Notes under the pieces: model-generated
Database searches by the model: none
What the model was told of the DNA's origin: nothing
What the model saw: only the letters and a program-made list of their open reading frames with translations
Source of the DNA: Galbula dea
Taxonomy: Eukaryota > Chordata > Aves > Piciformes > Galbulidae
Assembly (NCBI GenBank): GCA_013399015.1
Contig: VWZX01006828.1
Location: 1-64,000 of the forward strand
Direction: 5' to 3'
Length of the DNA stretch: 64,000 nucleotides
Shown here: piece by piece, positions 35,959-49,600 of the stretch
How positions within the stretch are numbered: the stretch's first letter is position 1
How the letters are laid out: every line of letters starts with the position of its first letter
Position numbers and translations under genes: made by a program

Positions 35959-37654
35959 GAAATAAGTAGTCAACATTCACCTTCAGGAAAGATTTGTTTT
36001 CATGATCTCAGTCACTTCCATCTCCTACATGCAGTCCATATATTTTTGTCCTCATCTTAATGTAGCTATATTTATGAATTATGCATTCTGAAGTCCATAA
36101 TTTCAGAGGACTCCAAGAGAGAGCAGGATGGTTTTCATAAACTATAGTGAATACAGCTGTGTATACAGATTTCTTCTTGTGTGTTTGAATGAGCTATGGT
36201 GAAAAACATCAAATGGCGACTTGTGAAATTTCCATCTGAAATGTTTACGGAGTCTTTTGCAGATGGACATCTTCCTCAGCACAGTTTCTCTCCCTGCCAC
36301 TTGTCTCACTCCAGGATCCTCTCAACTGTGACTCTATGTTTACCTCTCAGTTATAGCTCAAATTATATTGCGTTACTCACATACCTCTGACAACTGCCAG
36401 GTCCACATGCATCTAACTCCTGAAGGCTTTTCTTTCATTCACCACATGCTATTATCCTTCTTGGTCTACAGCAGTTCTTTTACCTTTATGCCTCCCACAC
36501 ACATTGCCCCATAACTTTTTCAACCTACTTCATGGCAAGTCCACTTAAAAGGGAACTGGCTGTCCTGAGCATCTCATTGGCCATCCATCCACCTGCTTGT
36601 AAAGATGTGTGGATGTGAATAAATGAAAGGTGCTCCAATTTGTGAAAAAGTAATCAGCATAATATAATAACCCAAATATAATTGAAGTAGTTGCATGTGC
36701 TTTAAGGTGTAACATTTACTTCTGTGTATGTGTCAGTAAACATACATGCCACTGAATTACTCCATGTCTTTGATATAAGTGTACTGTGCAAATACTTCAG
36801 AACCCAGCTACATTTTGAGGGGAAAAAAGTTGTAAAAGTTTATGATCAAGCTGCAAGCAAGTAATCTTTCCTGGGAATACATCTCAATATATGGTTTGTG
36901 AAGCTAAACAAAATATACTTCAAGAACCACATGCTTGCATGTGTATACTAATATTTATATAAAACCCTAATTTTATAAACTGTAAGACTATGTATATATA
37001 AATTGATAACAAAAAGCTCTGCTTCCTTTCCGGACAAGTAAGAAAGGTAGAAATGTATGCTTAGTGAGTAGAATCCTTATTAATGACCTTTTCCCATCTT
37101 CCTGCAAATTGGTAAGCACTTGGGAGACCTGAATTCATAACAACCTGGTGACCTATACTCCCTGAGAGGATTAAGAAATATTTTATGGAAGTGATCAATT
37201 GCCTCAAACCTAAGAGTTTTGAACAGCTGATTATTTGTGCACTCTTTAAAAATGGCCTTAAGCTTTGAATCTGAATAGCTAAAAAACCAGCATCAAGATG
37301 ACCGAGTGACAAATTCTAATTTTATGTAGAATCTCTTGTGCTGTGGAACAGCTTCTGCTATGTTTTACATCTCTACCTCAGAGAAGACTCTCTCCTGAGG
37401 ACAATTTAAATGTCTGGTTATTTTAGTATAAGTGAGTTCAGTGGGAACTGTAAATATTGAAGTATGCTTAAAATGCTGTCTTAAGTAGAGCTGATCTTAA
37501 CTATTTTAAAGTACTTTCCCAAGTACTTAAATTGGAATAGAAGTGTTCTATCTTGTCATAGTCAGAGTTATTTCAGACAATTTTCCTGCCACTGTCTGCC
37601 AGGAGAACATCCCAAAACCATAAAACGAAAGGGCTTTGCTTGTATGTAGATTAC

Positions 37655-37753
37655 CTAATTTCTTCAGATCACTCTCCACCTCTGTGAGCTTTTCTGTATA
37701 TCTTCTGTGGGACATTTCCAGGCCACCTGTCACATTGTCCATTTTTTCTACAA
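37655..37753 (-). CDS. COLEC12: COLEC12 coding exon: start of extracellular stalk
   Basis: This 99-nt exon encodes about residues 61-93, the first extracellular part just after the membrane helix. The readable peptide begins VVEKMDNVTGG and continues to ESDLKKL, matching the human stalk. One N-glycosylation sequon (NVT) is present. The acceptor is TTTCACCTAG and the donor is TTAG then GTAATC, phase 1 at both ends, joining cleanly to the transmembrane exon across a 7.5-kb intron and to the large coiled-coil exon across a 2.8-kb intron. Heptad-like spacing of hydrophobic residues suggests the coiled coil starts here. A Met inside the exon (MDNV) is internal to the protein and is not a start. 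Confidence 0.93.
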
Positions 37754-40700
37754 CTAGGTGAAAGAAAGCAGTATGTTATGGAAAAAAGAAAAGTGAAATT
37801 ATGAAAAAGATCTAGTAAGCAATAACGGAAACCAAAAAATCATCACTTATTGAACAAAACAAGAAACCACCTTAAAATTGCCTTGCTTGTCATTACACTC
37901 TGCTGTTGCTCTGTGAAATGTTGGAAGGATCAGCTTCTATCTGCTGGTGGGACTCAGCATTCTTCCAGTTCTTCAGTCTGCCAACAGTCTCAAACATTTC
38001 TTTGCTGATGATCAATCTCTCTCCTGAATGAGGAAATCCCTCTTTCTGACTTTTCCTCATGAACCAGGTCCTTTTTTTTTTAACAGTATTTCCATGCTAC
38101 ATGCATAGTGCTGTGTGGAAAAGGCAGACTGATTGCTCAAGGATCAGACATGTGAGAGAAGACTTCCTTTTATTTTAAGCCATTTCTCCCTAAAAAGAAG
38201 GGGTTTTTTTCATATTCCTTTTAATTGTTAAAGATTGCCATCTGGATAGCAAACTTTGGACTGACATAGCAGCTTGAAGATGCAATTACTAAATGTTTTG
38301 TGAATCGTATTTTAAACATCTTGATAATGGTACAGACTCTCAAGATGGTCTTGAAACCATTCTGCCTCATTAAGATTGAAAATATGGCCATCCAGTAAGC
38401 GCAAATCTATAGCTGATGTGCTCTTTATTTTGTATTTCTGAATCATTTTCTTGTCATTGAGACAATCTGATTATTTGATGGAATTTATATGGAAATGGAA
38501 AAAGCAGAGCAACAAATAAAGAGCCCGGGTTGGCTTCCAGTGGCAAAAATGTCAAACGTTTGTCAAATGTTTGAAGGCTGCAACCTTCAGCTTCCACACC
38601 AAACCTTATCTAATAGGCTTTTGCATTCAAGCCACAAGTAGGGGCAGGAATTTATTTGCATGACAAGATTGCTTAGCCCTTATGCTACACTGGGATCAGA
38701 ATGGGTCTGAACCAATACTGGGAGAGGCTATGTAAGTTAATGTGCCATCTCCCTCTTGTTTTAAACAGAAGAAATAAGGTGCTTCCCATGTCTTGATATA
38801 GTGAAGCCAACTCTGTAAACTTGTGTGGGGTAGGGGGTTACCACTAAGACTGTAAAATTATCTGCATCTAGGAAATAGCCTCATAGAAGATGTTGCTATG
38901 GAAAGATTTGTTATTTTGCTAGAAGTGGAAACTCAAGGGATATTTTGCTGCTTACGAACAATCATGAAAATCCCAGACCTTTAAAGTGTAGCCCACCAAA
39001 AGCTTCTTCTTTATTAACTTTTGCCCTTATTTTTCTGACTCTGGGTACCACAGTTGCACAGCAGGCTTTTATTGCTTCCCCAAAACTAACAGTAGAAAAA
39101 GTAGACCAAGATTATCTCTGGTTCAACCTCATTGAGACCAATGTAATTACAACAGAGAAAAAGTCTCAAGGTTTTCAGAAAGACCAGATACCCTTTGGTG
39201 AATTACATGCCTGCTCCTTCCTATACTGCTAATAAGCCAGTAACAAGTCACACTGTGTGTGAAAAGGCAGAGTCAGAGTATGGCCCTCTGTACTTGAGGT
39301 GATGGCAGATTGCCTGCTAAACACCAGATCCAGGCTACAATAACAGCTTTGCTTTTTCAGGGGCACCATTGCTCAATACCTTTTGCTTTAGAAAATATTT
39401 TCCCCACAATTTAGCACTAATTTTTCAGTGTTTTTTCTGCACATTAAAGTCAAAATGCTGCATGCTATTTTTCCTAGATGAAGCCACAGCTGATTCTTTG
39501 TTTGTCCTGCCCAATTGTCTTCCAGGCTGGACTCCAGATCAGCAAAGGTCCTTCAGTTACTTCTGACACTCTGCTGGTGCACATATATGTCAATGCATCA
39601 CATGCAGCGAGCATGGGAACCACGCTTAGCTTTCCCTGGGAGGAGTGGCTGACATACCAGAAGGCTGTGCTGCCATTCAGTGAGACCTGGACGGGCTGAA
39701 GTTGGGTGCAGAGGAACGTAATAAAGTTCAGCAAGAGCAAGAGTAGACTCCTGCACCTGGGAAAGAATAACCCCAAGAGCAGCTGGAGGTGGACCTGCTG
39801 CAAAGTAGCTCTGCAGAGAAGGATCTGGGAGTCCTGGTGGACAACAAGTTGTCCACGAGCCACCAATGTGCTGTTGTGACCAAGGCCAATGGTATCTGGA
39901 GTGCATCCAGAAGAGTGTGACCAGCAGGTTGAAGGAGGTGATCGTCCCTTCTACTCTGCCCTAGTGAGGCCATGTCTGGAGTACTGTGACCAATTTTGGC
40001 CTCCCCAGTTCAAGAGAGATATGGAGCTACTGGAGAGAGTCCAGCAGAGGCTACAAAGATCTTTAGGGAACTGGAGCTTGTTTTTTATGAGGAAAGACTA
40101 AGAGACCTGGGTCTGTTTAGCCTGGAGAAGTCTGAGAGGGGATCTTTTCCAAGCCTATAAATATCTAAATGGTAGGTATCAAGAGAATATGGCCACTGTC
40201 TTTTCACTGGTTCCCAGTGATAGAACAAGGGGCAACAGGCACAAACAAGAACACAGGAAGTTCCACCCAAACATAAAGAAAAACTTTTTTTACTCTGAGG
40301 ATGATGGAGCATTGAAGCAGACTGCCCAAGAGGTCATGCATGCATTCCTGTGCAATCTAATCTAGGCAAATCTGCTTTAGCAGGGGGGCTGGTCTAGATC
40401 ATCTTTCGAGGTCCCTTCCAACCCCTACTATTCTGTGATTCTGTGATTCCTTCTGGCTCACCCTAGGCAGATCCTTGTTCAGTCTATGGAGTTCTCCTTT
40501 CGTTATGGATACTCACTGTGAAGGACACAGCTTACTCTGGATGCTTAGATAGGACTTTGTGAAAGCATCTGTATTTAAAAAGCAGGCCTACTCCAAGTGT
40601 TTCTTCTGGACCTGTGCCTTGACTAGCAATGTCACATCACCTATGGGTTTTTTTAATTAAGATGTAGTGTAATATTCATCTGTTTTCCCCATTATGCAAT

Positions 40701-43700
40701 ACACTTTGAGTTGGCAAGTTAGTATATATTATCAATAGTGAAAGGGAAATGTAGTTTCTTCTTTTTGCTGTTCAAATGCTTGCCAGTTTATACTTTAGAT
40801 CTAAAGTTTGTAAAATTGAGATTTTATGCTGTCCTAAAACAACAAGAATGTTTTCATGGTTTAATGAAATCAAACACCAGAAGCTTAGTTTAAATATTCC
40901 CTTGAAGAGTCCAAAACAAATGAAAACAGTAGAAATCCTATCAATATGTAGTAGCCTGTACTGGAAGTTAGATGAAATCGGATGGAATTAAAGATACAAT
41001 AGCATATGTTGTTTTCAATGTCAAAAGTAAAGCAAACAATCCATTCCAAAGTTTATAGCTGTTCTGTAGCTATGGTCATTCATTTTGTGGAACGCTCCAA
41101 GAATTTGCTGAAGCAGAACTTTAATCTGAAGTCTTACTGATATTATTGACAATTGCCTGTGGTATGTGGGGAAGACCATGCCTGGACTGTGTCTGAAAGA
41201 TCATCAATGAGCACTGCTAAAAGGTCTTTTAGTCCCCAGCAGCCAGTCTCCTAGAGAAAGTAATAGCTTTTAATTCTAGTGTGTAACTGGATGCCAGACA
41301 GCAGCCCTGGTGGAGGAGGGGTGACATGACACTTAGCTGGAAGATGCTGGTCCAGAGAGGCTAGAAAGAGAAGGCTGCTTTCAAATACACAAGGTATTGA
41401 TTTTTGCATATTTGACACTAAACTGCTGTCAGATTAACTGATGTGAAATGGAGAATTAGTTGTATCAGGCAAAGCATTTCCTTTATTTTAATTCTGTTTC
41501 CCCTCAGAGGCCAAGTCAGTCCTGTTGTGTGAAGTGTAGGGGAGAGAATCCAGAGCCAAGTTCAAACCACCCAGCTCCAGCAACAGAAACTGCAGAGGTT
41601 TCTGCAAATGTGAGCTGCAGGGTTAGCTCAAGGATTCCCAGTGATGCAAACTAAGTTGAATTTTGTCATCTCATAGACAAACCAATGCTTATATTTGCTT
41701 TATACAGAGGCATGATCTTAGCCTGGGGGACTTGACCTCCTGCTCAAACTCCTTCTCCGAGCAAGTTGTAGCTTATTTACTTTCCTGCTACTGCCCTGCA
41801 AGTGGAAAGGATGAGCTTGAGAAGAATTAGTAGAGAGTCAAAGTAGGTTTTGTTGCTCTTGTTGTCAAAAGGGGTCATATGGATGGATATCTTATTATTG
41901 GGAATGCCTTTCCTTCCCTGGCAGTAGCCCCATCACCATCTCTAGTTGGAGCCTTCAGTGGTAGGTGAGCATGTGGGTCACCCTTAGGAGTGGAAGTCAG
42001 CCTCTGGGGATTGCCCTTGGGCTAGAATGGCCACTTCCCATCTTCTCCAGAAAAAGTCAAAGGCAAAAGAGGTAGACCAGCCATAATACCCTTTATGAAG
42101 GCCACTCTGCTGCTCCCAACAGTCTGGTGCTCTCATAAATGCAGTCTGTCTATGCAGCCTGCTTTTGGATAGCCACACCTTAATTCTCAGCTTGGTCAGA
42201 TCTCTCTGTATTGCCATCTCACTTTCTGACAAGGTCACTGTGCAAAACGTAGCAAAGAACCTTTAAAAAGAAGCCAAAATTTAAACTGGTTGTTGACTGG
42301 AACAGTGAGAACTGTCTGCCTCTAAGTCAGACAGAGACAAAATGTGCCATCTCACAAGGGTGTGTTGGCCCTAGGTAATGGCAAGCAAACTCTGTGAGAC
42401 AAATAAAAGAAGTAGATGCAAGTCACATCAGGAATTAGTCAAGAAACTTAAAAACAAGGACTGATCAGAGAACGAGAACTATGAGAATTTCAAGCTGAGC
42501 ACATGCTAGCTTCCCTCACTGGAAGATCATACATCTTCAGTAGGCTACTCTGACACTGGCTGATGCCAGAAAAACCACAATGTTGTATTTTGCATTTAAT
42601 TTAAGACTGTATGCATAGAAAATATAGATAATTTTAATCGTGTTTTTAACAATAATTCAATACATCTTCTTAAAATGTACTAACAGTAAATTCAGCTTGT
42701 TATTCCTTCCTGACCTTGATGCTTAATTCATATTCTGGCTTCAGGTTTCTTCAAACCTACTATTTTAACACCGGTTTGGAGATTTTTTCTCTGTTGACTT
42801 TACCTCCCATTGAGGTTTTTTTTTTTTTGCCTACCATATTTAATCCACTGATGAGTAGTTTTAACGTTTTAAGTCACAAAGGATATTAAATACCACCTAG
42901 GAAATGAAAGTTATAAATTATTTTGGGACTTTATAAACAGTAAGTGTGGGAGGCAAATTTAATGGAAGCTTAGCTAAGAGACTGAAAGAGTCCCTGATGC
43001 CAGCAGAATTCCTTCTTTCATTGTAATATTGCAATAAAAAGACAAGTCAAACTCGGATGGAGAGAGAAGAGTTCAAGAGCTCTAAAAAATTTGAGTTTTG
43101 TTGTTTATTTAAAGCCTTATTCCTTCCCAGCAACCAAAACTATCGCAGTAGTTCCTTTGACTATGTAACATCAGCTGGAGTTCCGTCTAACTTGCTTTGT
43201 ACCTGCACATTAGTACTTAGGTACTGTGGAGATGAAGCTCTCAAGCTGCAGGTACAAAGGGTGAAATTAATGCCTGGCATATGACCATTTGCTACTGAAG
43301 TTACAGAAGGGATACCATAGACTAAAAAGAACTTTTCTCTAGTATATGCCTCTTTCCCTTGGCATTCAGGCGGAGCAGTAACCAAGCAGGTGAGAGGTGG
43401 AGCAGTAGTCACCAAAAGATATTAAGGTCTCTGAGCAAGATGTGCATTATCCACCTTGCTATAATCTTTTTCCCTTTTTTTTTGTGGGAGAGGAAATTCT
43501 CCTGTCTTTGACCTGGATAGATGTGGCTTAGTACTGCTATGACAAAAAGACTAACTCCCAGTCAGGCACTCAGTACAAGAAGGAGGTTTAGAAATGAGTG
43601 TAGCAAAGAGAGGACCTCAAAATGAGAGCAGAGCCTAGGGAAAAGATGGTGCTAGAGGCTCCTATGGAGAAAGAAGCTTGAAAACTGTGAATTGACACAA

Positions 43701-45243
43701 AGAAAAGGAACTCCCTCTCACAAAGATACCTTTTGGAGTTTCCTTACTGCTATTGCGTTGTACACATAGGAAAAAACCATTTGCCAAAGCAAGATACAGA
43801 ACAATGGTCTCTCCAACTTGATATTCTGTTTCTGATGCTGAGTGGGGTCTGAGTGTTCTGCTGAGCTCCAGAACAGACAGCCTTACATAAAACTCTTTTG
43901 AGGAAAATTCTGCTGAATCCAAGGCTTTTAGTGTCTAGGTCAGAGCCCAGAAGGATGCCATCTTCATGTGCTGTAAGCAGATTTCTAGATTTATGTCTGC
44001 AAAAGGCCAAGGTTTGTCCTCCCATAATCCATATGATCTTATCTTTATTGATCAAGAACAGGTTTTTGAATCCTGGAAAGCTTTTTTTTCTTCAGAATCT
44101 GACTTCTGTAGACCAGTTAACACATTCTTCAAAAGAAGGTCTGCACAGCATTTCTTTAAATTTGATTTTAATGTGCCATATGCTAATCTGCTTTATCATG
44201 ACAAAGAGTACTTATGCATCTCTATCTGTCCTTCATATTCTTTCATCTCCCTGACTAAATCTCCTATCTAAATCAAGCAGTTTTAATGTTCTTTCCACTC
44301 AAAACTGTACCAAATCCTCTTAAATAAGTATTTACTCCTTTCTGTTTCTACAATTTCCTTTTGCTGGCAAAGGACCAGAGGTGAGGTCAGCTTTGCTACG
44401 AGCACAACTATTGGCAGCACAGGAACGCACTGCATGCTAACCACATGAATATTTACCCAGCTTGTTGGAGGGTTTTTGAAGATACTCTCAGAGCCTGGCT
44501 CTCTCTGCAACATGTATGCTATAATAAAATGATGTTATTCACTTTCTTTTTCTTAACAGAAACTCATGTCTTATTTATTTACCATATTATATCTGTCACT
44601 GCACAGCAAGCAGCCATTTACATCAAAACATTTACAAGAATGCCTAAGTGGCTACACTTAATAAGTACTGAGGGCATATGGGAATTTTAAGCTGTGCCTT
44701 CCAACGTCCCCTACAGACGACTTGCACAAACAAAATCTTCTCCATTACTGGGTTACCCAACTACCAGAATCTTTGAAATTACTGTCAAAAGTTAATCATT
44801 CATCAAAATAATTGTTGATAATGCAATACTTTGGCATCCTCTGATTCAATCTTTCTTCCAGATATTTTAAAATAATATTGATCCTACACTTTGTTCCTCT
44901 AATAAATATTACATTAGTAAGATTATTTCCAACTATACCGTTAAGAAGGACATTTATTCTGTGATATACGTAAAAGAGATCAGTGAAATGAAAGTATAGC
45001 CTGTGTTCCAGAGCTTTGAGTTCTCCTTCATGGTGGATGAATAATTATTTTGGTTTCAAGACTTCATAATTGTTTGAAAATGAAAATCTAAGGTTGCGCT
45101 TTGTTATGTGTGTACAAAAAGCCAGCACTGCCAAGGTATTAATTAATAAGATGAAATGTGATAAACTGCCTTTCTATCTAATATGTGAAAATGCATTTGG
45201 ATGCTTGGCTGAAAGCAAAATGTTGGTCTTGATGCATACATAC
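37754..45243 (-). other. COLEC12: COLEC12 intron between transmembrane and first stalk exons
   Basis: A 7.5-kb intron with GT-AG ends. A plus-oriented CR1 lies at 39650-40449. The remainder is AT-rich unique-looking sequence with short T runs (near 42819). No exon or RNA gene was recognised. Confidence 0.85.
39650..40449 (+). mobile_element. CR1 LINE fragment
   Basis: Plus-oriented, about 800 bp, in a COLEC12 intron. It begins in the late reverse transcriptase region (CTGCACCTGGGAAAGAATAA), has ALVRPCLEYCDQFWPPQFKR and ends with TTCTGTGATTCTGTG. Frameshifts and small deletions are present. Confidence 0.9.
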
Positions 45244-45366
45244 CTTTGTATCCCAAAATGGCTACTGTGATTGTTAACAGGGCACATAAAATATATAATA
45301 AGATGATGGAAAACTTCAGTGCCCAGTTATTTTTACATTTGGTACATTGAGTCCCCTCCTGAATAC
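45244..45366 (-). CDS. COLEC12: COLEC12 coding exon: end of cytoplasmic tail and transmembrane helix
   Basis: Collectin-12 is a type II membrane scavenger receptor and lectin. This 123-nt exon encodes about residues 21-60 (human-like numbering): a short cytosolic stretch with a C-x-x-C pair (TQCTKCKNNW), then a hydrophobic helix from about FSIILLY to VAILGY that both targets and anchors the protein. The acceptor is TTTTACAG before GT-ATT-CAG; the donor is AAAG then GTATGT. Phase is 1 at both ends, so the split glycine before it and the valine after it need neighbouring exons. The sequence is nearly identical to my memory of human COLEC12. The upstream exon or exons with the initiator Met and the YKRF-type endocytosis signal were not found in the 18.6 kb to the right edge. 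The reading frame runs on past the donor only by chance. Confidence 0.95.
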
Positions 45367-45868
45367 CTGTAAAAGAAGATTTTAAGAATTTTAAAACAAC
45401 GGCAAAGAACACATTGCTGATTTCATCTCCCCATTTCTTCTCCTTCATTTTCTAAAGAACAAATTATTTATCTAAGCAGAAGATGCATGCTGCCTATCTG
45501 CCTATTCTGTCAGGATGGCCTCCATGATGGTTAAAGCATCAGCTTAGTGATACAATCACTTTGGGATCTTAGCATGTGGAAAAGAAGTAGGTTTTGCTTC
45601 GCTGGAAAACCCACAGCTTTCCCAAGAGACAGGGCTATTTTTCAGTTGTGCTAGTAAGACTATGGTGAGCTTTTGAGGTTAAATATCTATTAGCATCTCC
45701 TCTATCAAGCCATCACATAGCAGTAGCTCTTTCTTACCATTCAGTCTCCCAATGGGGGCAGAAGCAAAATACAGAAAAAACCCCAGCATTGTGAAAAGCT
45801 GGTAGGAGTACTGGTCCTGCTTTGTAACCATTACCACAAATGGTTGTCATGTGAACACTTCCTTTCCA

Positions 45869-46612
45869 GAATCACAGAATACCCCTAGTTGGAAGGGACA
45901 CAGAAGGATCATGGAGTCCAACTCCTATCTGGGCACAGGACAACCCCAAAGTCACACCATGTGTCTAAGTGCACTGTCCAAGTGCTTCTTAAACTCCGTG
46001 AGAGTTGATGCCAACCCTGCCTCCCTGGGGAGCCTATTGCAATCCTGCACCACTCCTGGGCAAAGAAGCTCTTCCTGACATCCAACCTGAACTTCCCCTG
46101 GGACAGCTTCATGCCATTCCCCTGGGTCCTGTCACTGGTTACCACAGAGGAGACAGCAGCATCCACCCCTCCCTCTCTGGTGAGGAAGTTATAAACTGCA
46201 ATGAGGTCTTCCCTCAGTCTCCTCCTCTCTAGGCTGAACAGACCAAGTGATTTCAGCCTTTCCTCAAATGACTTCCCCTCCAAGCCCTTCACCATCTTTG
46301 TGGCCCTGCTCTGGATGCTCTATAACACAACTTCATATCCTTCTTGCATTGTGGTGCCCAAAACTGCACAGTACTCCAGGTGAGGCCACACTACAGCCGA
46401 GTAGAGTGGGACTAGCATCTCTCTTGATGGGCTAGCAATGGAGTGCTTGATGCACCCCAGGACCCAGTTGGCCCTTTTGGCTGCCAGCGCACACTGCTAA
46501 CTCATATTTAACTTACTATCTATCAAAACTCCCAGATCCCTTTCTGCAGTGCTGCATTCCAGTCTCTCATTCCCCAGGCTGTTTGTTGTTTCCAGGTTGC
46601 CCCTTCCCAAGT
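45869..46612 (-). mobile_element. CR1 LINE fragment
   Basis: Minus-oriented. The 3' end at 45869 reads CAGAATCACAGAATACCCCT; ORF2 C-terminal sequence includes KSLGLFSLERRRLREDLIAV. The 5' end lies near the LHLGRGNLET-type segment at 46612. It lies about 500 bp upstream, in transcript terms, of the COLEC12 transmembrane exon, inside the intron. Confidence 0.9.
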
Positions 46613-49600
46613 GCAGAGATAATGATTGAAAGAGCCTTTTTTCCTTGTTTTGGGAGGTTCTGAGAGTACTCTTTCTACATAGAGGAAGAGATGTTATGTT
46701 GGTAAAGCTAGTGGTACGTCTATACCAACAGGAAAATGCTCATGAATTTCCCATTGTGGAGAAGTTCAAGAAAAAGGGCCCCAAGCTGATGAGAGAAAAC
46801 AGGCCTTTTCTCTTTCATATTTGAGCTTTTTGCAGAATGGTTTGATGTTTTTGGTCTATTAGGGAAGCAATATCCCTCTTTTTTATATATCCTCCTTGGG
46901 AACAGCTCAAGAGTGTTGGAAGCATTGATTAAGTTAACAATAAATTAATCAAAAACACAAAATATAAAAACACGAAGACTAGACAGCTATGCTGGAACAA
47001 ACAGATAAGATTTATCCCTCCTTCCAATGTGCAGACCAGGATTAATGTAGCCTTTTGTGTCTGTTAGAAAAACCATTTATTTAATATTATATGGTATTTG
47101 TGTACTATTAGGGGAGTCCCATAGGAAAGCTTTAAGATCTAATAAATTATATGTACCAGATTACTTAACTAGTCAAAACTTGCTCCATAGCTTTATATGA
47201 GCAAATGGTATTTCCCAAGAGGCCAAACCCACGGCTGATTTTACTTTTCCCAACTCATGAACTTCTGCAAAGTGCTGTTTTATTTTTCAGCTTTTAAGAC
47301 AAAAGCATGGGCCAATTCCAAAGGGTTCACAGAGGGCAGGTAACTGACACACCAAGTTAAGTCAACTGTATTTCTGTCTCAGTGAACAGCATTTTCCAGT
47401 TACTTCCTTAAGCCTAGAGTACTTGAAGGAGGGATTACCACATTGGAGCAACTCAGGGAAAGGATTTGTACAAAGTTTCTTTCACAAAGCATTTTCCTCA
47501 ATTCAAGGGAATATACTATACACATATACTATCCATGGCTCAGGCAGAAATGCATCTCTCACAGGTCAGCCCACATTCTCATTATGTCATGTTTTTTTCT
47601 AAATTTTTCAGCTGTGACATTACGTTCTGTTGCCATGTGATGAAAGTGATGTCATGGATTTGGGTTCCTTGGGGTTTAGGCATAAGATCAGTTGGGAACA
47701 TTTGGTTCTTTTTCAAGGGGAAAATGAGAAAAAACTTGTAAGCATAATCTCAAGAACAGAAACTCCAGAGGGGAAAGGCTCTCCTGGCTGTAATGATGGG
47801 AAGGAAGGGAGCTGGCACAGAGATGGGCAGTTGCATAGCCCATCTATTGGTGAGTTAGATGTGGAAGACTGACGTCTCCTGCACCACAAAAGAAAAGATG
47901 AAGGGTCCAATAATACAATAGCCAGGTTTGCTTATGGATCCTGATATGTGGGATGGTTTTCTTTGTTTGGCTGACAGTCTCAAGGAGTTTGCTAGTGGGG
48001 AAGCTCTGCTTGCTGAAAAAGCTGGAGAGGGAAAGTGCAGTTTTCCAAGAGTTTGTGGTAGGTATTCAAAGACTGAAATTATTTCACAGTAGGAACTGGT
48101 GGTGTCTGCAGTACCATTTTGCTGCTGTTAGCTAGCACTAGTGGACTCACTGAGCCCTTGTGCACCGAATGCACCCTTCCTCCTCCAAAGGATTTAGAAT
48201 TCAAATTCCAATCCTGTAAGTCCTTGAACATCCCACATAACAAAAAACATGAGAAACCTGGGGCACAAAGAACATCCTATTCACCTTCTAAACACACAGG
48301 TAACAGAATGCTCGATACTCCCTATTTTAATGTTAATGGAAGCAGGAACAGATCCATAACTGGGAAGACTGATAGACTGCAGAAGTACAAAGCACAGAGA
48401 AAGGCAGAAACAAAAGCAAAATCTTTGACAACAACCGCACATAGAAAAAGTCACTCAATTACAATCTCATATTAAGATTACTCATTTTATGACATGACCT
48501 GCCTTCTGTCACTGTACTCTGGCTTCCTGTGTAGTGTAATGAGCTGAAGCTTTGCTGGTATCACTGATGTATTGCAGTTCATCATCATGTGTGCTCCAGC
48601 ACTTATTTCACTTGATTCAGTCCTCTCCATCACTGGTTCAGTAAAACAGCACTTTGGCTATTCAGGACTTTTGCTTTCAGCGTATTTCGAACTGACTTAA
48701 GAACAGTACCCCAACAAAAGCCAGGCCTTTCCAGACTTTAACAATTCAGCACTCTTGGTATCAATATCATAAACACAGCGTACTAAAGTGATCATACAGG
48801 CTAGAGTAATTCCATTAACTAAGCTGGGCCGGAACTGTGTATTGCATAGCCTGCTGGCACTTTCTGCCTATCAGCTTAAAACTGCATCTAACTGCCACTG
48901 AACCCTGGCTACCCTCACCTAAACATGCCCTATGTGCAGGGCTGGAATAAAAAGCCACAGAGCTCTAACAGACTCCTGTGTTTTCCTTTGCCTAGAGATC
49001 TTTCAGCACTATTAAGTTTATTCTTTATTGTGAATATATGGCTCTTGACTCTGTTGTTAATAACAGCTGACCTTCCAGTTTACTAACCATATACAAATTA
49101 CAAATTTTGAGGTACATTGAAGAAAAGATCTGGAAGACTCATCCTAATGTTTTTCTGAAGAAGTTAAATAATCCAGGCTATGCACAAAGGTGAAAGCCAG
49201 GAATGCAACCCTCTCTGTATAGGGATGAATTACAGTGTAATCAGAGCTCCCCAACCTCCCCAGGTATGGAGTCTGACTTCAACTTAACCTTGTTGCTCTT
49301 CCCCACTACTCTATTTATAAAGGACCAACCTCAAATAATCTTGTTCTGATATAGGAGATACATTTAGTGAGCACTGTGAGGACACATTTTTATTGAAGGG
49401 TTGTTCTGAAAAGATGTGATAACACAATAATCAAAATGTTCAGTAACAACAGTTTGGAGACAATTTAAAATATTTGTGATTATACAAAATCATGCAGGTT
49501 GGCATAAAATCACACAGATTTGTCACGAAAGCTGAGAGTCAAGGCTTGAAGGAGCCCATTCTTGGGATTAGTTTGACAAAACTTTGGCAATTCTATCCCC

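Larger units (their letters stand above)
34865..37654 (-). other. COLEC12: COLEC12 intron between the two stalk exons
   Basis: A 2.8-kb intron holding the CR1 composite at 35100-35958. From 35959 to 37654 it is AT-rich, with no exon or known repeat that I can name. Confidence 0.85.

Noticed and set aside
48119..48475. 118-codon basic, Ser/Thr-rich frame on the plus strand
   Set aside because: It lies inside a COLEC12 intron, opens in mid-sequence and resembles no family I know.
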